A stretch of DNA of 56,354 nucleotides, from contig CANJWR010000008.1 in the NCBI GenBank assembly GCA_947478455.1, positions 1 through 56,354 on the forward strand. Direction: 5' to 3'. The position numbers and the translations under genes are program-made. Below are positions 1-11,036 of the stretch, one piece after another (the first letter of the stretch is position 1; every line of letters begins with the position of its first letter). The stretch is from Beijerinckiaceae bacterium. GTDB lineage: Bacteria; Pseudomonadota; Alphaproteobacteria; Rhizobiales; Beijerinckiaceae. The notes under the pieces were generated by a model, which was given only the letters and a program-made list of their open reading frames with translations, made no database searches and was not told the DNA's origin.

Positions 1-913
1 CCACATGCTGGTCTATTCCATGCTCATCGGCGTCGGTCATCTGTTCCTGATGGCCAGCCACCAGATGCTTTGCGTGCGGGCGGGTGGCGAACACGGGCGC
101 GATGTCGCATTCGGTAATTTCACGGTCTCGCAGGCGCTGGGTCAGGGGCTCGGACCACTCGTAGTCGGCTGGGTCGGCGGCGCGGCGCGCCTGCCGCCCA
201 CCGACACCCTGTTCGGCATTGCGGCAGTAGCGACGGTCCTGTCTATTCTGGTCTCCATCATGGTGCGCCCGATCAGCCGGGCGGCGGCTCCGCCGAAAGA
301 CCAGCCCGCCGTGCCGCTGATGGATTTGCTGCGCACGCGTGGACTGGCCGCCACCCTTTTCGCCGCCATCGTCACAATCACTTCGACAGAATTGCTCGGC
401 ATCTACCTGCCGCTACTGGGTACCGAACGGCACATCGACGTTGCCCATATCGGCGGCATTTTGACGGTCAGGTCCGTCTTCTCGATCCTGTCGCGTGTCT
501 TTTACGCCCAGATCGTTCGCCTGGTCGGTCGCCAGCGGCTGCTGATGATCTGCATGGCGGTCGGGGGTTGCGGCTTCCTGTTGCTTGCTCTGCCTGTGCC
601 TATCGCTGGACTCTACATCGCCGGCGCCGTGCTGGGCCTCGGGCTCGGGGTTTCATCGACGCTAACGATCACCAGCTTAGTCGAACTGGTGCCAGTACAG
701 GCCCGCGCCACAGCGATGACGCTCCGCATCACCGGCAACCGCATCGGGCAGGTGGTCATCCCGTTTCTGGCCAGTTTTCTGGCGGCCGCTACCGGTGCTG
801 CGGGCGTTCTGGGCATTATCGCCATCAATCTATGGGCTGCAGGCGTAGCGGTTCAGCGCAACCGGCGGAACTTTTCCGGCATCGAAAAGCCGCCCGGCGC
901 TCCGAAGCCCTGA
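1..913 (+). CDS. MFS transporter, 5'-truncated by the window edge
   Basis: Open frame from the window start; polytopic hydrophobic protein with MFS-like pattern (VRSVFSILSRVFYAQIVRLVGRQRLL; ATAMTLRITGNRIGQVVIPFLA). Confidence 0.8.
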   Translation, partial: HMLVYSMLIGVGHLFLMASHQMLCVRAGGEHGRDVAFGNFTVSQALGQGLGPLVVGWVGGAARLPPTDTLFGIAAVATVLSILVSIMVRPISRAAAPPKDQPAVPLMDLLRTRGLAATLFAAIVTITSTELLGIYLPLLGTERHIDVAHIGGILTVRSVFSILSRVFYAQIVRLVGRQRLLMICMAVGGCGFLLLALPVPIAGLYIAGAVLGLGLGVSSTLTITSLVELVPVQARATAMTLRITGNRIGQVVIPFLASFLAAATGAAGVLGIIAINLWAAGVAVQRNRRNFSGIEKPPGAPKP

Positions 914-1060
914 TTCTCGTCGAACAGGGCTGCGCTATGAGGAATCCGGTCGACAGTCTTTGTGCAGTGCACTAAATCCGTGAAGCGGTGGCCAATCGCC
1001 GCCCCAGTTCCCACAGCCTCATTGCGAGGTTTGTCGCCACGATCGGATGATCGAACGTTT

Positions 1061-2260
1061 ATGCGCCTGAAGCCGGATACATTCGCCCTGACCGTCCTGA
1101 TGGCGATGCTTTCCGCACTTGGGCCACTTTCGACCGACACCTATCTGGCGTCGCTGCCGTTCATGGCCGCAGAACTCGGTGTATCGGGCGACCGCATTCA
1201 ACTCACCCTGTCGGCCTATCTGATCGGCTTTTCGCTGGGGCAGATCGTTTTCGGACCGATTTCGGATAAATATGGGCGCAAGCCGGTTATCCTGTTCGGG
1301 CTGGCTGTTTATCTGGCTTGTTCGGTGGTCTGCGCCGCGGCGGATTCCGTCGCCGTGCTGATTGTCGCGCGCGGCCTGCAGGCTTTTGCGGCGGCCGCGC
1401 CGATTATTCTGGCGCGTGCGCTGGTGCGCGACCTCTACGAGGGTGTGCGGGCTGCGCGAGAATTGTCGGTCATGACGAGCATCTCGGGGCTGGCGCCGGT
1501 GATCGCCCCGATCCTCGGCGGCTTTTTGCAGGTCGCATTCGGCTGGCGCTCGGTTTTCGTCGCCATGACCATCGGCGGACTGACCCTGACCGCTCTGGTG
1601 GCAGTGCTGCTGCCGGAGACGATCAGGATACGTCAGCAAGGCCCGCTGTCATTTTCGAGCGTGTTCGGCAGTTTCCGCATCGTGGCGCGTAACAGGGCGT
1701 TCCTCACTTATGTGGGAATTCAGGCGATGGCCTATACGGGGCTATTCTGCTTCATCTCGAATTCGCCCTTCGTGCTTCAGAATATCTACGGCTTCTCGCC
1801 TGTGCAGTTCAGTTTCGGTTTTGCGATGGCGTCCGTGGCGTTTCTCAGCGGCACCTTTGTCAATCGCCGGCTTGTGCCGCGCATCGGGCTCAACGGCACA
1901 ATCGGGGTCGGGACAGCCTGTCTCATGGCCGGCGGACTTGCGATGATGGCGTGCATTTCAATCTGGCCGGAATCGCCCTTCGCGTTCGTGGTTCCGGCGA
2001 TGATCTACTTTCACGGAATCGGTCTTATTCTTCCCCTGGCGGTCGCCGCCGCCATGGCGCCGTTTCCGGAACGCGCCGGAGCCGCGTCCTCGCTCATGGG
2101 GCTGCTGCAGATGTCATGCGCGGCCATTGTCGGGGCTTTTGTCGGCCGCATGGTGGCGACCAGCGCCATGCCGTTGTCGGTGACGATGGCGATTGTCGGC
2201 ACTGCGTCTTTCGTCATTTTCCAGTCGACGCGCAAATTCCGACGTGACCCGTCGCACTGA
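1061..2260 (+). CDS. Bcr/CflA-family multidrug MFS transporter
   Basis: ALGPLSTDTYLASLPFMAAELGVS..QLTLSAYLIGFSLGQIVFGPISDKYGRKPVILFGL is typical of Bcr/CflA; ATG at 1061 preferred over the ORF-track start at 962. Confidence 0.9.
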   Translation: MRLKPDTFALTVLMAMLSALGPLSTDTYLASLPFMAAELGVSGDRIQLTLSAYLIGFSLGQIVFGPISDKYGRKPVILFGLAVYLACSVVCAAADSVAVLIVARGLQAFAAAAPIILARALVRDLYEGVRAARELSVMTSISGLAPVIAPILGGFLQVAFGWRSVFVAMTIGGLTLTALVAVLLPETIRIRQQGPLSFSSVFGSFRIVARNRAFLTYVGIQAMAYTGLFCFISNSPFVLQNIYGFSPVQFSFGFAMASVAFLSGTFVNRRLVPRIGLNGTIGVGTACLMAGGLAMMACISIWPESPFAFVVPAMIYFHGIGLILPLAVAAAMAPFPERAGAASSLMGLLQMSCAAIVGAFVGRMVATSAMPLSVTMAIVGTASFVIFQSTRKFRRDPSH

Positions 2261-2262
2261 TT

Positions 2263-3084
2263 TCAGGCGATGGACTCGATGGCCGCCAGCAAGCGCAAGA
2301 TATCTTCCTCGCGCGACAAGCGGTGATCGCCGTCCTTGATGAGCGTCAGCGCCACCGGATCGCCCGCCATATGCTCGACGACTTCGAGAGCATGTCGCCA
2401 AGGCACGTCGGGGTCTTCCATGCCCTGCAGAATGTGCACGGGGCAGAACGTCCGGATGGTCTGTCCCAGCAGCAGATGCAGACGGCCGTCCTCGATCAGC
2501 GCGCGCGTGACCGGTGTGGGCTCCGGCGAATATTCGGAATGACGCAGCCAGACGCCTTTTTCTTCAATATCACGCTTCGCGTCTGGCGGCAGCCGCACCC
2601 ACAGCAGGGCCTCGGTGAAATCCACGGCCGGCGCTATCAGCGCCATGCCGGCGAGGCGTTCCGTCTCATCGAGCTTTGCCAGTTCCCGCGCCAGCAGCAG
2701 CGAAATCCAGCCCCCCATGGATGATCCGACAAGAATCTGCGGGCCTTCCGTGTTGCGTCTGACCATCTCGACGCTCTCGGCCAGCCATTTGCCGATTGTT
2801 CCATCCTCGAAGCGACCGCCCGATTCGCCGTGGCCGGAATAATCGAAACGCAGGAAGGAGCGGCCGCGCGCCGCCGCCCAATGGTCGATGCGCTCGGCCT
2901 TGGTGGACAGCATGTCGGACTTGAAGCCGCCGAGCCAGACAATGCCCGGCTGCGCCTGCCCTGCTCCCATGGCCCTGCGCCGCCGGAACGCAATGGTCCG
3001 CGCCGCATCGCGTTCTCCCACACGGTCTTTTTCAAGCCCAACGGGTTCGGGCGCGGCCGGGATTTGCGATGAAGTCTGTTTCAC
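2263..3084 (-). CDS. alpha/beta hydrolase (ABHD10-like)
   Basis: RFDYSGHGESGG and nucleophile elbow VGSSMGGW; C-terminal GDHRLS histidine; probable GTG start (VKQTSSQIP) at 3084, divergent from the GT4 gene. Confidence 0.8.
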   Translation of the reverse strand: MKQTSSQIPAAPEPVGLEKDRVGERDAARTIAFRRRRAMGAGQAQPGIVWLGGFKSDMLSTKAERIDHWAAARGRSFLRFDYSGHGESGGRFEDGTIGKWLAESVEMVRRNTEGPQILVGSSMGGWISLLLARELAKLDETERLAGMALIAPAVDFTEALLWVRLPPDAKRDIEEKGVWLRHSEYSPEPTPVTRALIEDGRLHLLLGQTIRTFCPVHILQGMEDPDVPWRHALEVVEHMAGDPVALTLIKDGDHRLSREEDILRLLAAIESIA

Positions 3085-3162
3085 GAGTAACGTCCGGAAC
3101 GATTCTACCAAGGGGCAGCCGCAGATGCGTGACGCCGGGTACATACATCGCGGCGGGGCACA

Positions 3163-4389
3163 ATGCGACCGGAGATGAATTCGCCATTTCGCCATAGCGG
3201 CTCGTCGCTGGAAGGCAGGACAATCCTGCAGATCATTCCGGAACTGGACGCCGGCGGCGCAGAACGCACAACGATCGATATTGCGGACGCCCTGACACAG
3301 GCCGGCGCGCGGGCGCTCGTGGCCTCGCAGGGCGGGCGGCTGGTGAGCGAATTGCAGGCCAAGGGCGGCTGGTGGATTCCGTTTCCGGCCAAGACCAAGA
3401 ACCCGCTGCACATGCTGATCAATGTCGGGCGGCTCGAACAGCTTTTACGCGACGAGCATGTCGACATCATACACGCCCGTTCACGCGCGCCCGCGTGGGT
3501 TGCGTATTGGGCCGTACGCCGAACACGCACGCCTTTCGTGACGACCTATCACGGCGCCTATGCGGGACAGTCTGCGTTCAAGACCTTCTACAATTCCGTC
3601 ATGGCGCGCGGCGAAACCGTGATCGCCAACTCGAATTTCACGAGCGACCGCATTGCGCGGCTGCATCCGTTTGCGGCCGATCGAATCAGGGTGATTCCGC
3701 GCGGCACGGATTTTCGCAAATTCTCGCCAAATGCGGTCGATCCCCAGCGCGTGCAGCATCTGCGCGAGCAATGGGGCGTCGATTCCGATCAGCGCATCGT
3801 TCTGCTGGCCGCACGCCTCACCGGCTGGAAAGGCCAGAAGGTTCTGATCGAGGCCGCCAAAAAGCTGCACGACAGGGGGCTCACGGACGTCAGCTTCGTG
3901 CTCGCCGGAGACGCACAGGGCCGCGATAGCTACGTGCGCGAACTCGATACGCGCATCGCGGCGCTGGGCCTGAAGGGGATCGTCCGGCTCGTGGGCCATT
4001 GCGCCGATATGCCGGCGGCTTTTCTGGCCTCGTCGGTCGTGACTGTGGCGTCCACCGAGCCCGAAGCCTTCGGGCGCAGCGCCGTGGAGGCGCAGGCCAT
4101 GGGGGTTCCGGTGGTGGTGACCGATCTGGGAGCCGTGCCGGAAACCGTTCTGGCGCCGCCCGAAGTCGAGTCCAATGCCCGCACCGGCTGGCGAATTCCG
4201 CCCGGCGACCCGCAGGCGCTGGCCGATGCGCTCGAAAATGCACTTGGACTGGGCGCGACCGCGCGGGATTCGCTGTCGACGCGCGCCCGCGCCCATGTGG
4301 TCAGCCAGTTCTCGCTGGAGCGGATGTGCGCCGATACGCTCGACGTTTACACAGCGCTGCTTGAAGCGCGCGAACAACAGAGCGGCTGA
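3163..4389 (+). CDS. glycosyltransferase family 4
   Basis: PELDAGGAERTTIDIADAL N-terminus and C-terminal STEPEAFGRSAVEAQAMGVPVVVTDLGAVPETV (E-x7-E region). Confidence 0.9.
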   Translation: MRPEMNSPFRHSGSSLEGRTILQIIPELDAGGAERTTIDIADALTQAGARALVASQGGRLVSELQAKGGWWIPFPAKTKNPLHMLINVGRLEQLLRDEHVDIIHARSRAPAWVAYWAVRRTRTPFVTTYHGAYAGQSAFKTFYNSVMARGETVIANSNFTSDRIARLHPFAADRIRVIPRGTDFRKFSPNAVDPQRVQHLREQWGVDSDQRIVLLAARLTGWKGQKVLIEAAKKLHDRGLTDVSFVLAGDAQGRDSYVRELDTRIAALGLKGIVRLVGHCADMPAAFLASSVVTVASTEPEAFGRSAVEAQAMGVPVVVTDLGAVPETVLAPPEVESNARTGWRIPPGDPQALADALENALGLGATARDSLSTRARAHVVSQFSLERMCADTLDVYTALLEAREQQSG

Positions 4390-4543
4390 ATTTACGGGAT
4401 TCGGGAACCATAGACCTTGAGTCCAGTTGACACTCGGCCCGGAACCATGATTCTGCCCATGGGTCCGGTCTCGTAGCCATTGGTTACGGGGCCCGAAGGC
4501 ATATATATGCAGGGTCCGACGATTTTATACGAGGAGTTCGCAC

Positions 4544-5083
4544 ATTCGCCGTCCGATGAAAGCACCGCCGACCCCGCAGAAAGACGGGCATCGCATCAAT
4601 CGCGATATCCGGGTCCGCGAGGTCCAATTGATCGATCACGAGGGACAGAACCGCGGCGTGGTCGAGATCTTCGAAGCGCAGAAACTCGCTGACGATGCCG
4701 GACTCGACCTCGTCGAAATCGTCCCCAATGCAAATCCGCCGGTTTGCAAAATCCTCGACTACGGCAAGTTCCGCTTCCTCGAACAGAAGAAGGCGGCCGA
4801 GGCGCGCAAGCGCCAGAAGATCGTGGAAGTGAAGGAAATCAAGCTTCGGCCGGGCATCGACGATCACGACTACGACGTGAAAATGCGCGCCGTGCGGCGA
4901 TTCTTCGAGGAAGGTGACAAGGTCAAGGTGACCCTGCGTTTCCGTGGCCGCGAAATGGCCCATCAGGATCTCGGCTACAAGCTGCTGGAGCGCGTGAAGC
5001 AGGAGACCCTCGCCATCGCCAAGGTGGAGCTGGAACCGTCGATGGAAGGCCGTCAGATGGTCATGGTTCTTTCGCCGCGCTGA
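4544..5083 (+). CDS. infC: translation initiation factor IF-3, probable ATT start
   Basis: [60 protein letters not shown]; in-frame ATT at 4544 gives (M)RRPMKAPP and has gaggag SD 7 nt upstream. Confidence 0.9.
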   Translation: MRRPMKAPPTPQKDGHRINRDIRVREVQLIDHEGQNRGVVEIFEAQKLADDAGLDLVEIVPNANPPVCKILDYGKFRFLEQKKAAEARKRQKIVEVKEIKLRPGIDDHDYDVKMRAVRRFFEEGDKVKVTLRFRGREMAHQDLGYKLLERVKQETLAIAKVELEPSMEGRQMVMVLSPR

Positions 5084-5247
5084 CCGGTTCAGCGCGCGGA
5101 CTGCCTGATTCAGGCAGAATGTCTCATGTCGAAGTCGCCGCAGCGGCGCTTCGACGGCTTTCGGCCCAAGCAGCGCTGTGATAGTTAACCCGCCTCAAAA
5201 AGCTCCGGCGAGCGTGCCGGACTGAGAACAGATAACGAAGGAACGCC

Positions 5248-5763
5248 ATGAGCGACCGGCGCTCGAGTTTCAATTACGAAGATTTGCTGGCCTGCGGCCG
5301 CGAAGAACTTTTCGGCGCCGGCAATGCCCAGTTGCCCCTTCCGCCGATGCTGATGTTCGATCGCATCACCGAGATTTTCGAGCAGGGCGGCGAGTACGGC
5401 AAGGGCTATGCCCGCGCCGAATTCGACATCAATCCCTCCCTCTGGTTCTTCGACTGTCATTTCAAGGGCAATCCGGTGATGCCCGGATGTCTCGGGGTCG
5501 ACGCCCTTTGGCAATTGACGGGCTTTTACCTCGGCTGGCTCGGCAATCCCGGGCGCGGCATGGCGCTTGGCGTCGGCGAAGTGAAATTCTCCGGTCAGGT
5601 GCGCCCGACCGTGAAGACCGTCACTTACGGCATCGATTTCAAGCGTGTCTTCAAAGGCAAGCTGGTGCTCGGCATCGCAGACGGCTGGGTCGCCGCCGAC
5701 GGCGTGCGCATCTATGAAGCCAAGGATCTTCGGGTTGGCCTCGCCAAGCCGGAAGCCGCCTGA
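5248..5763 (+). CDS. fabA: 3-hydroxydecanoyl-ACP dehydratase/isomerase FabA
   Basis: [52 protein letters not shown] signature. Confidence 0.97.
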   Translation: MSDRRSSFNYEDLLACGREELFGAGNAQLPLPPMLMFDRITEIFEQGGEYGKGYARAEFDINPSLWFFDCHFKGNPVMPGCLGVDALWQLTGFYLGWLGNPGRGMALGVGEVKFSGQVRPTVKTVTYGIDFKRVFKGKLVLGIADGWVAADGVRIYEAKDLRVGLAKPEAA

Positions 5764-5811
5764 ATTCAATATTCCGTTATGCGGCCGCCACGGCCGTCAG
5801 GAGAGATGATC

Positions 5812-7032
5812 ATGAGACGCGTCGTCGTTACCGGCATGGGGATCGTATCCTCCATCGGCAACAACCCGCAGGAAGTGCTGACGTCGCTGCGTGAAGCGAA
5901 GTCGGGCATCGTGCGCGCCGACAAATATGCCGAACTCGGATTCCGCTGTCAGGTTCACGGCGCGCCGACGCTTGATCCGGAACCTTTGGTTGACCGTCGC
6001 GCCATGCGCTTCCACGCCATGGGGACCGCATGGAATCATGTGGCGATGGATCAGGCGATCCTCGATTCGGGACTCGAAGCCTCCGATATTTCCAACGAGC
6101 GCACCGGCATCATCATGGGCTCGGGCGGACCGTCGACCCGCACGCTGATCGAAGCGGCCGATACGGTTCGCACCAAGGGCCCCAAGCGCATCGGGCCGTT
6201 CGCGGTACCGAAGGCCATGTCGTCAACCGCGTCGGCGACGCTCGCCACCTGGTTCAAGATCAAGGGCGTGAACTATTCGATCTCCTCGGCCTGCGCGACG
6301 TCCAGCCATTGCGTCGGCAACGCGACCGAGATGATCCAGTACGGCAAGCAGGATGTGATGTTCGCCGGCGGCTGCGAAGAACTGGAATGGACCCTGTCGG
6401 TTCTGTTCGATGCCATGGGGGCCATGTCGTCATCCTATAACGACACGCCGCAAACGGCCTCGCGCGCCTACGACAAGACCCGCGACGGTTTCGTCATCGC
6501 CGGCGGCGCGGGCGTGCTGGTTCTGGAAGAACTTGAACACGCGAAGGCGCGCGGCGCGAAGATCTACGCCGAAGTCGCCGGCTATGGCGCAACTTCAGAT
6601 GGCTACGACATGGTGGCCCCGTCTGGCGAAGGCGCAGAACGCTGCATGCGGCTTGCCATGTCGACGGTGAACACGCCGATCGACTACATTAACCCGCACG
6701 CCACCTCGACGCCTGTCGGTGACCTCAAGGAAATCGAGGCTATCCGCAAGGTGTTCGGCGCCGACAATTGTCCGCCGATCTCGGCGACCAAGTCGCTCAC
6801 CGGCCATTCGCTCGGCGCGGCCGGCGTGCAGGAAGCCATCTATTCGCTGCTGATGATGAACAACGACTTCATCGCCAAGAGCGCCAACATCACCGAACTC
6901 GACCCCGCCTTCGCGGACATGAACATCATTCGCGACCGTCGCAACAATGCAAAACTGGCGACTGTGATGTCGAACTCCTTCGGGTTCGGCGGCACCAACG
7001 CCACGCTGGTGTTCAAGCATGTCGACGCCTGA
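5812..7032 (+). CDS. fabB: beta-ketoacyl-ACP synthase I FabB
   Basis: [18 protein letters not shown], active-site [23 protein letters not shown] and [15 protein letters not shown] at 5812. Confidence 0.95.
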   Translation: MRRVVVTGMGIVSSIGNNPQEVLTSLREAKSGIVRADKYAELGFRCQVHGAPTLDPEPLVDRRAMRFHAMGTAWNHVAMDQAILDSGLEASDISNERTGIIMGSGGPSTRTLIEAADTVRTKGPKRIGPFAVPKAMSSTASATLATWFKIKGVNYSISSACATSSHCVGNATEMIQYGKQDVMFAGGCEELEWTLSVLFDAMGAMSSSYNDTPQTASRAYDKTRDGFVIAGGAGVLVLEELEHAKARGAKIYAEVAGYGATSDGYDMVAPSGEGAERCMRLAMSTVNTPIDYINPHATSTPVGDLKEIEAIRKVFGADNCPPISATKSLTGHSLGAAGVQEAIYSLLMMNNDFIAKSANITELDPAFADMNIIRDRRNNAKLATVMSNSFGFGGTNATLVFKHVDA

Positions 7033-7858
7033 CGCGCCGCTGCCCACAGGCGACCTGATGCGCGGCAAGCGCGGCCTCATCATGGGCGTGGCCAACGACC
7101 ATTCGATTGCGTGGGGCATTGCGCGCGCTGTCGCCGCGCAGGGCGCAGAACTCGCCTTCACCTATCAGGGCGAGGCGCTCGGCAAGCGCGTCAAGCCGCT
7201 GGCCGAAAGCGTCGGTTCGAAACTCGTACTGCCCTGCGATGTCGAGGACATTGCGAGCGTCGATGCGGTTTTCGAATCGTTGAAACAGGAATGGGGCAAG
7301 CTCGATTTCGTCGTCCACGCCATCGGCTTCTCGGACAAGAACGAACTCAAGGGCCGCTATATCGACGCCACGACGCGGGAGAACTTCACCCGCACAATGG
7401 TGATCTCCTGCTATTCGTTCACCGAAATCGCCCAGCGCGCCGTACCAATGATGAACGAAGGCGGCTCGCTGCTGACGCTCACCTACGGGGGCGCAACGCG
7501 CGTCATGCCGAACTACAATGTCATGGGTCTCGCCAAGGCCGGGCTTGAAGCCAGTGTGCGCTATCTGGCGGGCGATCTCGGCCCCTCGGGCATTCGGGTC
7601 AATGCGATTTCGGCTGGTCCGATCCGCACCCTCGCGGGCGCGGGCATCGGTGAGGCGCGCGCGATGTTTGCCTTCCAGAAGGCCCATTCACCCCTGCGTC
7701 GCCCGGTGACAATCGAGGATGTGGGCGGTTCGGCGCTCTACCTTCTATCGCCGCTGTCGTCGGGCGTCACCGGCGAGATCCACTTTGTGGATGCTGGCTA
7801 CAACGTCATCTCGATGCCGCGTCCCGAAGACATGCGCGAAGATCAATCGGGCGCATAG
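7019..7858 (+). CDS. fabI: enoyl-ACP reductase FabI
   Basis: [38 protein letters not shown]-x6-K type motif [19 protein letters not shown]; overlaps fabB by 14 nt. Confidence 0.95.
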   Translation: MSTPDAPLPTGDLMRGKRGLIMGVANDHSIAWGIARAVAAQGAELAFTYQGEALGKRVKPLAESVGSKLVLPCDVEDIASVDAVFESLKQEWGKLDFVVHAIGFSDKNELKGRYIDATTRENFTRTMVISCYSFTEIAQRAVPMMNEGGSLLTLTYGGATRVMPNYNVMGLAKAGLEASVRYLAGDLGPSGIRVNAISAGPIRTLAGAGIGEARAMFAFQKAHSPLRRPVTIEDVGGSALYLLSPLSSGVTGEIHFVDAGYNVISMPRPEDMREDQSGA

Positions 7859-7871
7859 CGCCCGGTCGTCC

Positions 7872-8981
7872 TCAGATCCAGCCGGACCGGCGCCGCCCCG
7901 TGAGGCTCGTCACGGCCAGATACAAGATTCGTTTCTGTTCGGTGCGGGCGCGCGCCAGACTGTCGAGGATGAGCCCGCAGGTCGTCATCAGGCATGCAAT
8001 CAGCATGAGGCCCGTGCAGAGAATTGCGGTCGGCATGCGCGGCACGAGGCCGGTTTCGAACCAGGTCTGAACCAGCGGAACAGCCAGCCCGACTGACAGC
8101 GCCGTACAGGCCGCAGCAAGTGCGCCGAAGAAAAGCGCAGGCCGCGTCTCTTTCAGCAGAAAGAAAAACATCGACAGGATGCGTGCGCCGTCGCGCACGG
8201 AACGCAGCTTGGAGGATGAACCCTCGGGCCGCTTGCCGTAGGGCAGCACGATTTCAGCCGTAGGCAATTTGAGCTGGCTGGCGTGAACCGAAAGTTCGGT
8301 CTCGATTTCGAAGCCGGTCGAAAGCGCCGGAAAGCTCTTCACGAAGCGGCGCGAAAAGGCCCTGTAGCCGGAAAAGATGTCGCCGTATTCTGCGCCGAAC
8401 AGCGTCGAGTAAATCCTGTTGAAGAGCCTGTTGCCGAAGGCGTGCCCGGTGCGGTGTGCGTCCTGCAGCACATTCTGCCGGGCACCGATCGCCATATCGA
8501 GATGATCGTCGACGATCATGGCCACAAGTTTTGGGGCGGATGCTGCGTCGTAAGTGCCGTCGCCGTCCGCCATCACATAAACGTCGGCGTCGATCTCGGC
8601 GAACATGCGCCGCACCACATTGCCCTTGCCGGGGCGCGGCTCGCGAAACACATCGGCGCCCGCGAGGCGCGCGCGCTCGGCCGTATCGTCCGTCGAGGCA
8701 TTGTCGAACACGCAGATGCGCGCATCGGGAAGCGCAGTACGAAAGTCCGCCACCACGCGGGCAATGGTCTTGCCCTCGTTGAAGCAGGGCAGCACGACGG
8801 CGACGCTGGTTTCTCCGGGCGCACGGGCCAGATGGCGGTCGCCAGACCCATCGAGGTCGAGATGCGGAAAGGCGGCCCGCAGTGCAGCCGTCAGGCTGGC
8901 CGATTCCAGCGGCGCGCCATCGCTCGCCCGAAAGGCGGGAGCGGCTGTCTGGGACGATCTGGCGGCTTGTTCGGCTGACAC
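7872..8981 (-). CDS. glycosyltransferase family 2, dolichol-phosphate-sugar-synthase-like with C-terminal TM segments
   Basis: VAVVLPCFNEGKTIARVVADFRTALPDARICVFDNASTDDTAERAR...VYVMADGDGTYDA; hydrophobic C-terminal pairs; GTG start at 8981 is a guess. Confidence 0.85.
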   Translation of the reverse strand: MSAEQAARSSQTAAPAFRASDGAPLESASLTAALRAAFPHLDLDGSGDRHLARAPGETSVAVVLPCFNEGKTIARVVADFRTALPDARICVFDNASTDDTAERARLAGADVFREPRPGKGNVVRRMFAEIDADVYVMADGDGTYDAASAPKLVAMIVDDHLDMAIGARQNVLQDAHRTGHAFGNRLFNRIYSTLFGAEYGDIFSGYRAFSRRFVKSFPALSTGFEIETELSVHASQLKLPTAEIVLPYGKRPEGSSSKLRSVRDGARILSMFFFLLKETRPALFFGALAAACTALSVGLAVPLVQTWFETGLVPRMPTAILCTGLMLIACLMTTCGLILDSLARARTEQKRILYLAVTSLTGRRRSGWI

Positions 8982-9093
8982 GGCAAAATCCCGGAGGGGT
9001 AACCCGATCTCAAACTTTGTGCGCGAAAGGTTGAGACCACGTGAAAGTCCAGAACCGAATGAAACTGAATTTGCGCCGCACGGGAATTCAAGA

Positions 9094-10956
9094 ATGAGCA
9101 TCGGGACCGGAAGCGCCGGGTCGACAGGCGCTGCAAGACACGCTCGGTCGGCATCGCTTTTCGATTCACCCCTCAAAGTGGCCCTGCTGGCGGTTTTTCT
9201 CGCCCAGATCCTGTCGTTTCCGAAATTCGTAGACGTCTGGACCACGGGCATTTTTCACGACACCGACGACGCTTTGCGGCTCGTGCAGGTGCGCGACTGG
9301 ATGATTGGCCAGGGCTGGTTCGACCTCACTGTCTGGCGAATGGACCCGCCCAATGGCGTTTTCATGCATTGGTCGCGGGTGCTCGATGTACCGATTGCGG
9401 CACTGATCGGCGTGTTCGGAATCTTCGCTCAGGCCGAAACAGCCGAACGTCTGGCGCGCCTTACGTTCCCGGCTGCGATGCACATCGGCTTTTTTCTGGC
9501 GATGATCGGGCTGGGACGCAGGCTGCTGGGCGAAGGCGCTGTAGCCCTGACGGCGTTGCTAGCCCTGTTCACCACCGCCACCACCTATCAGTTCCTTCCC
9601 GGTCGGCTCGACCATCACGGCGCGCAGATCATTCTGCTGATTTTGATGATCTCCACTTCGCTTGACGCCCTGAAAGACGGAAGCGCTCGCGCCGGATTCC
9701 GGGCGGGGGCGCTGGCGGCGCTTTCGCTGGCGATCAGCGCCGAAAACCTTCCCTATCTGGTCACGCTCGCGGCCGCTTTCGGGATGATGTGGATCGTCAA
9801 AGGACCTGAGACGCAAAAGGCTTTCAGCGCTTTCGGCGCAAGCCTTGCGGTCGCCACCGCACTGGCGTTTCTTTTGACGGTCGGACCGCAACGCTATTCC
9901 TATTTCGAGTTCGACTCGCTCTCGACCACCCTGCTGGGCGCAGCCACCGTGGGCGGCGGGGCCAATGTGGCGCTTGCCGCGCTGTCGGGGCGCTGCCGGT
10001 CCGTTGCGTCGCGCATTCTGGCCGCGACCAGCGCGGTCATCGTTATGATCGCCATCGCGATTGCCGCCTGCCCGGCCATTTTGAGCGATCCGAAGCGTGC
10101 GCTTGACGCGTACGGGATGGTCGACCCCTTTGCGCGCGAGGTCTGGCTCAGTCAGGTTTCGGAAGCGCAGCCCCTTTGGTCGCTCGTGCTAATGCGCCCG
10201 CGCGACTTTCTGCCCATTGCGCTGCCGATGCTGGCCGGACTTCTGGGCATCGCGCTCGCTATTGCGGGCGACCGGAAGGCTCGGGCGCAATGGTTTGTGG
10301 TCGCAGGCTTTGGCGGCGTCGGCGTGCTGGCCGCCTGCTGGCAGGTGCGGGCCGCGACCTCGGCTGCGCCGATCCTGATTCTCGGCGGCGCTTGGGCAGT
10401 GATGCGCATCGCCGAGATGACGCGCGATGCGTCGGGAAACATTCGGCCGCTTTTGCCGCTGGCGGCCTCCCTGCCGTTTGTGACGATTTTCTGGGCGCAA
10501 GTTGCGACCATCAAGGTCTCGTCGCCCGCCACGGCCGCCGTCGCGGCTACGCCATCAAACAGCGCCGCCATTTCGTCCGAGGCCTGTTACGAAACCGCAA
10601 GTCTGCGCGCGCTGAACGCACTACCCACGAGCCTGCTGCTGAACCAGATCGATCACGCGGGCTATATTCTGGCGGAGACGCCGCACAGTGTGATCGCCTC
10701 GGCCTATCACCGCAACAATCACGGCAATCGCATCGGGCTGAACGCTTTTCTGGCGCGTCCTGATGAGGCTCACGAAATCGCGCGAGCCAGCGGCGCTAGA
10801 TATCTGGTGATCTGCCAGCCGTCGAACGAGATCGATTCCTACGCAAGCCGCGCCCCGCAGGGGCTTGCGGCGACATTGGCCCGGGGCGAGACCCCCGCAT
10901 GGCTGGTGCCTATCGCACTCGGCGCCACGCCCTATCGGGCCTACGAAATCCGCTGA
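9094..10956 (+). CDS. polytopic membrane protein, GT-C/STT3-like candidate (paralog A)
   Basis: Many TM segments; FHDTDDALRLVQVRDW, MHWSRVLDVPIA, FLPGRLDHHGAQI; paralogous to 12757..14532; ATG at 9094. Confidence 0.7.
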   Translation: MSIGTGSAGSTGAARHARSASLFDSPLKVALLAVFLAQILSFPKFVDVWTTGIFHDTDDALRLVQVRDWMIGQGWFDLTVWRMDPPNGVFMHWSRVLDVPIAALIGVFGIFAQAETAERLARLTFPAAMHIGFFLAMIGLGRRLLGEGAVALTALLALFTTATTYQFLPGRLDHHGAQIILLILMISTSLDALKDGSARAGFRAGALAALSLAISAENLPYLVTLAAAFGMMWIVKGPETQKAFSAFGASLAVATALAFLLTVGPQRYSYFEFDSLSTTLLGAATVGGGANVALAALSGRCRSVASRILAATSAVIVMIAIAIAACPAILSDPKRALDAYGMVDPFAREVWLSQVSEAQPLWSLVLMRPRDFLPIALPMLAGLLGIALAIAGDRKARAQWFVVAGFGGVGVLAACWQVRAATSAAPILILGGAWAVMRIAEMTRDASGNIRPLLPLAASLPFVTIFWAQVATIKVSSPATAAVAATPSNSAAISSEACYETASLRALNALPTSLLLNQIDHAGYILAETPHSVIASAYHRNNHGNRIGLNAFLARPDEAHEIARASGARYLVICQPSNEIDSYASRAPQGLAATLARGETPAWLVPIALGATPYRAYEIR

Positions 10957-10969
10957 AAAAGCCGAATTG

Positions 10970-10998
10970 AAAAGGCCGGGCTTCTGGCCCGGCCTTTC
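10970..10998. terminator. Bidirectional intrinsic terminator
   Basis: Perfect stem aaaggccgggc-ttctg-gcccggccttt between convergent genes. Confidence 0.8.
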
Positions 10999-11036
10999 GA
11001 AAACTCATTCTTCAGAACTTGTTTCGCACGCGCAGA

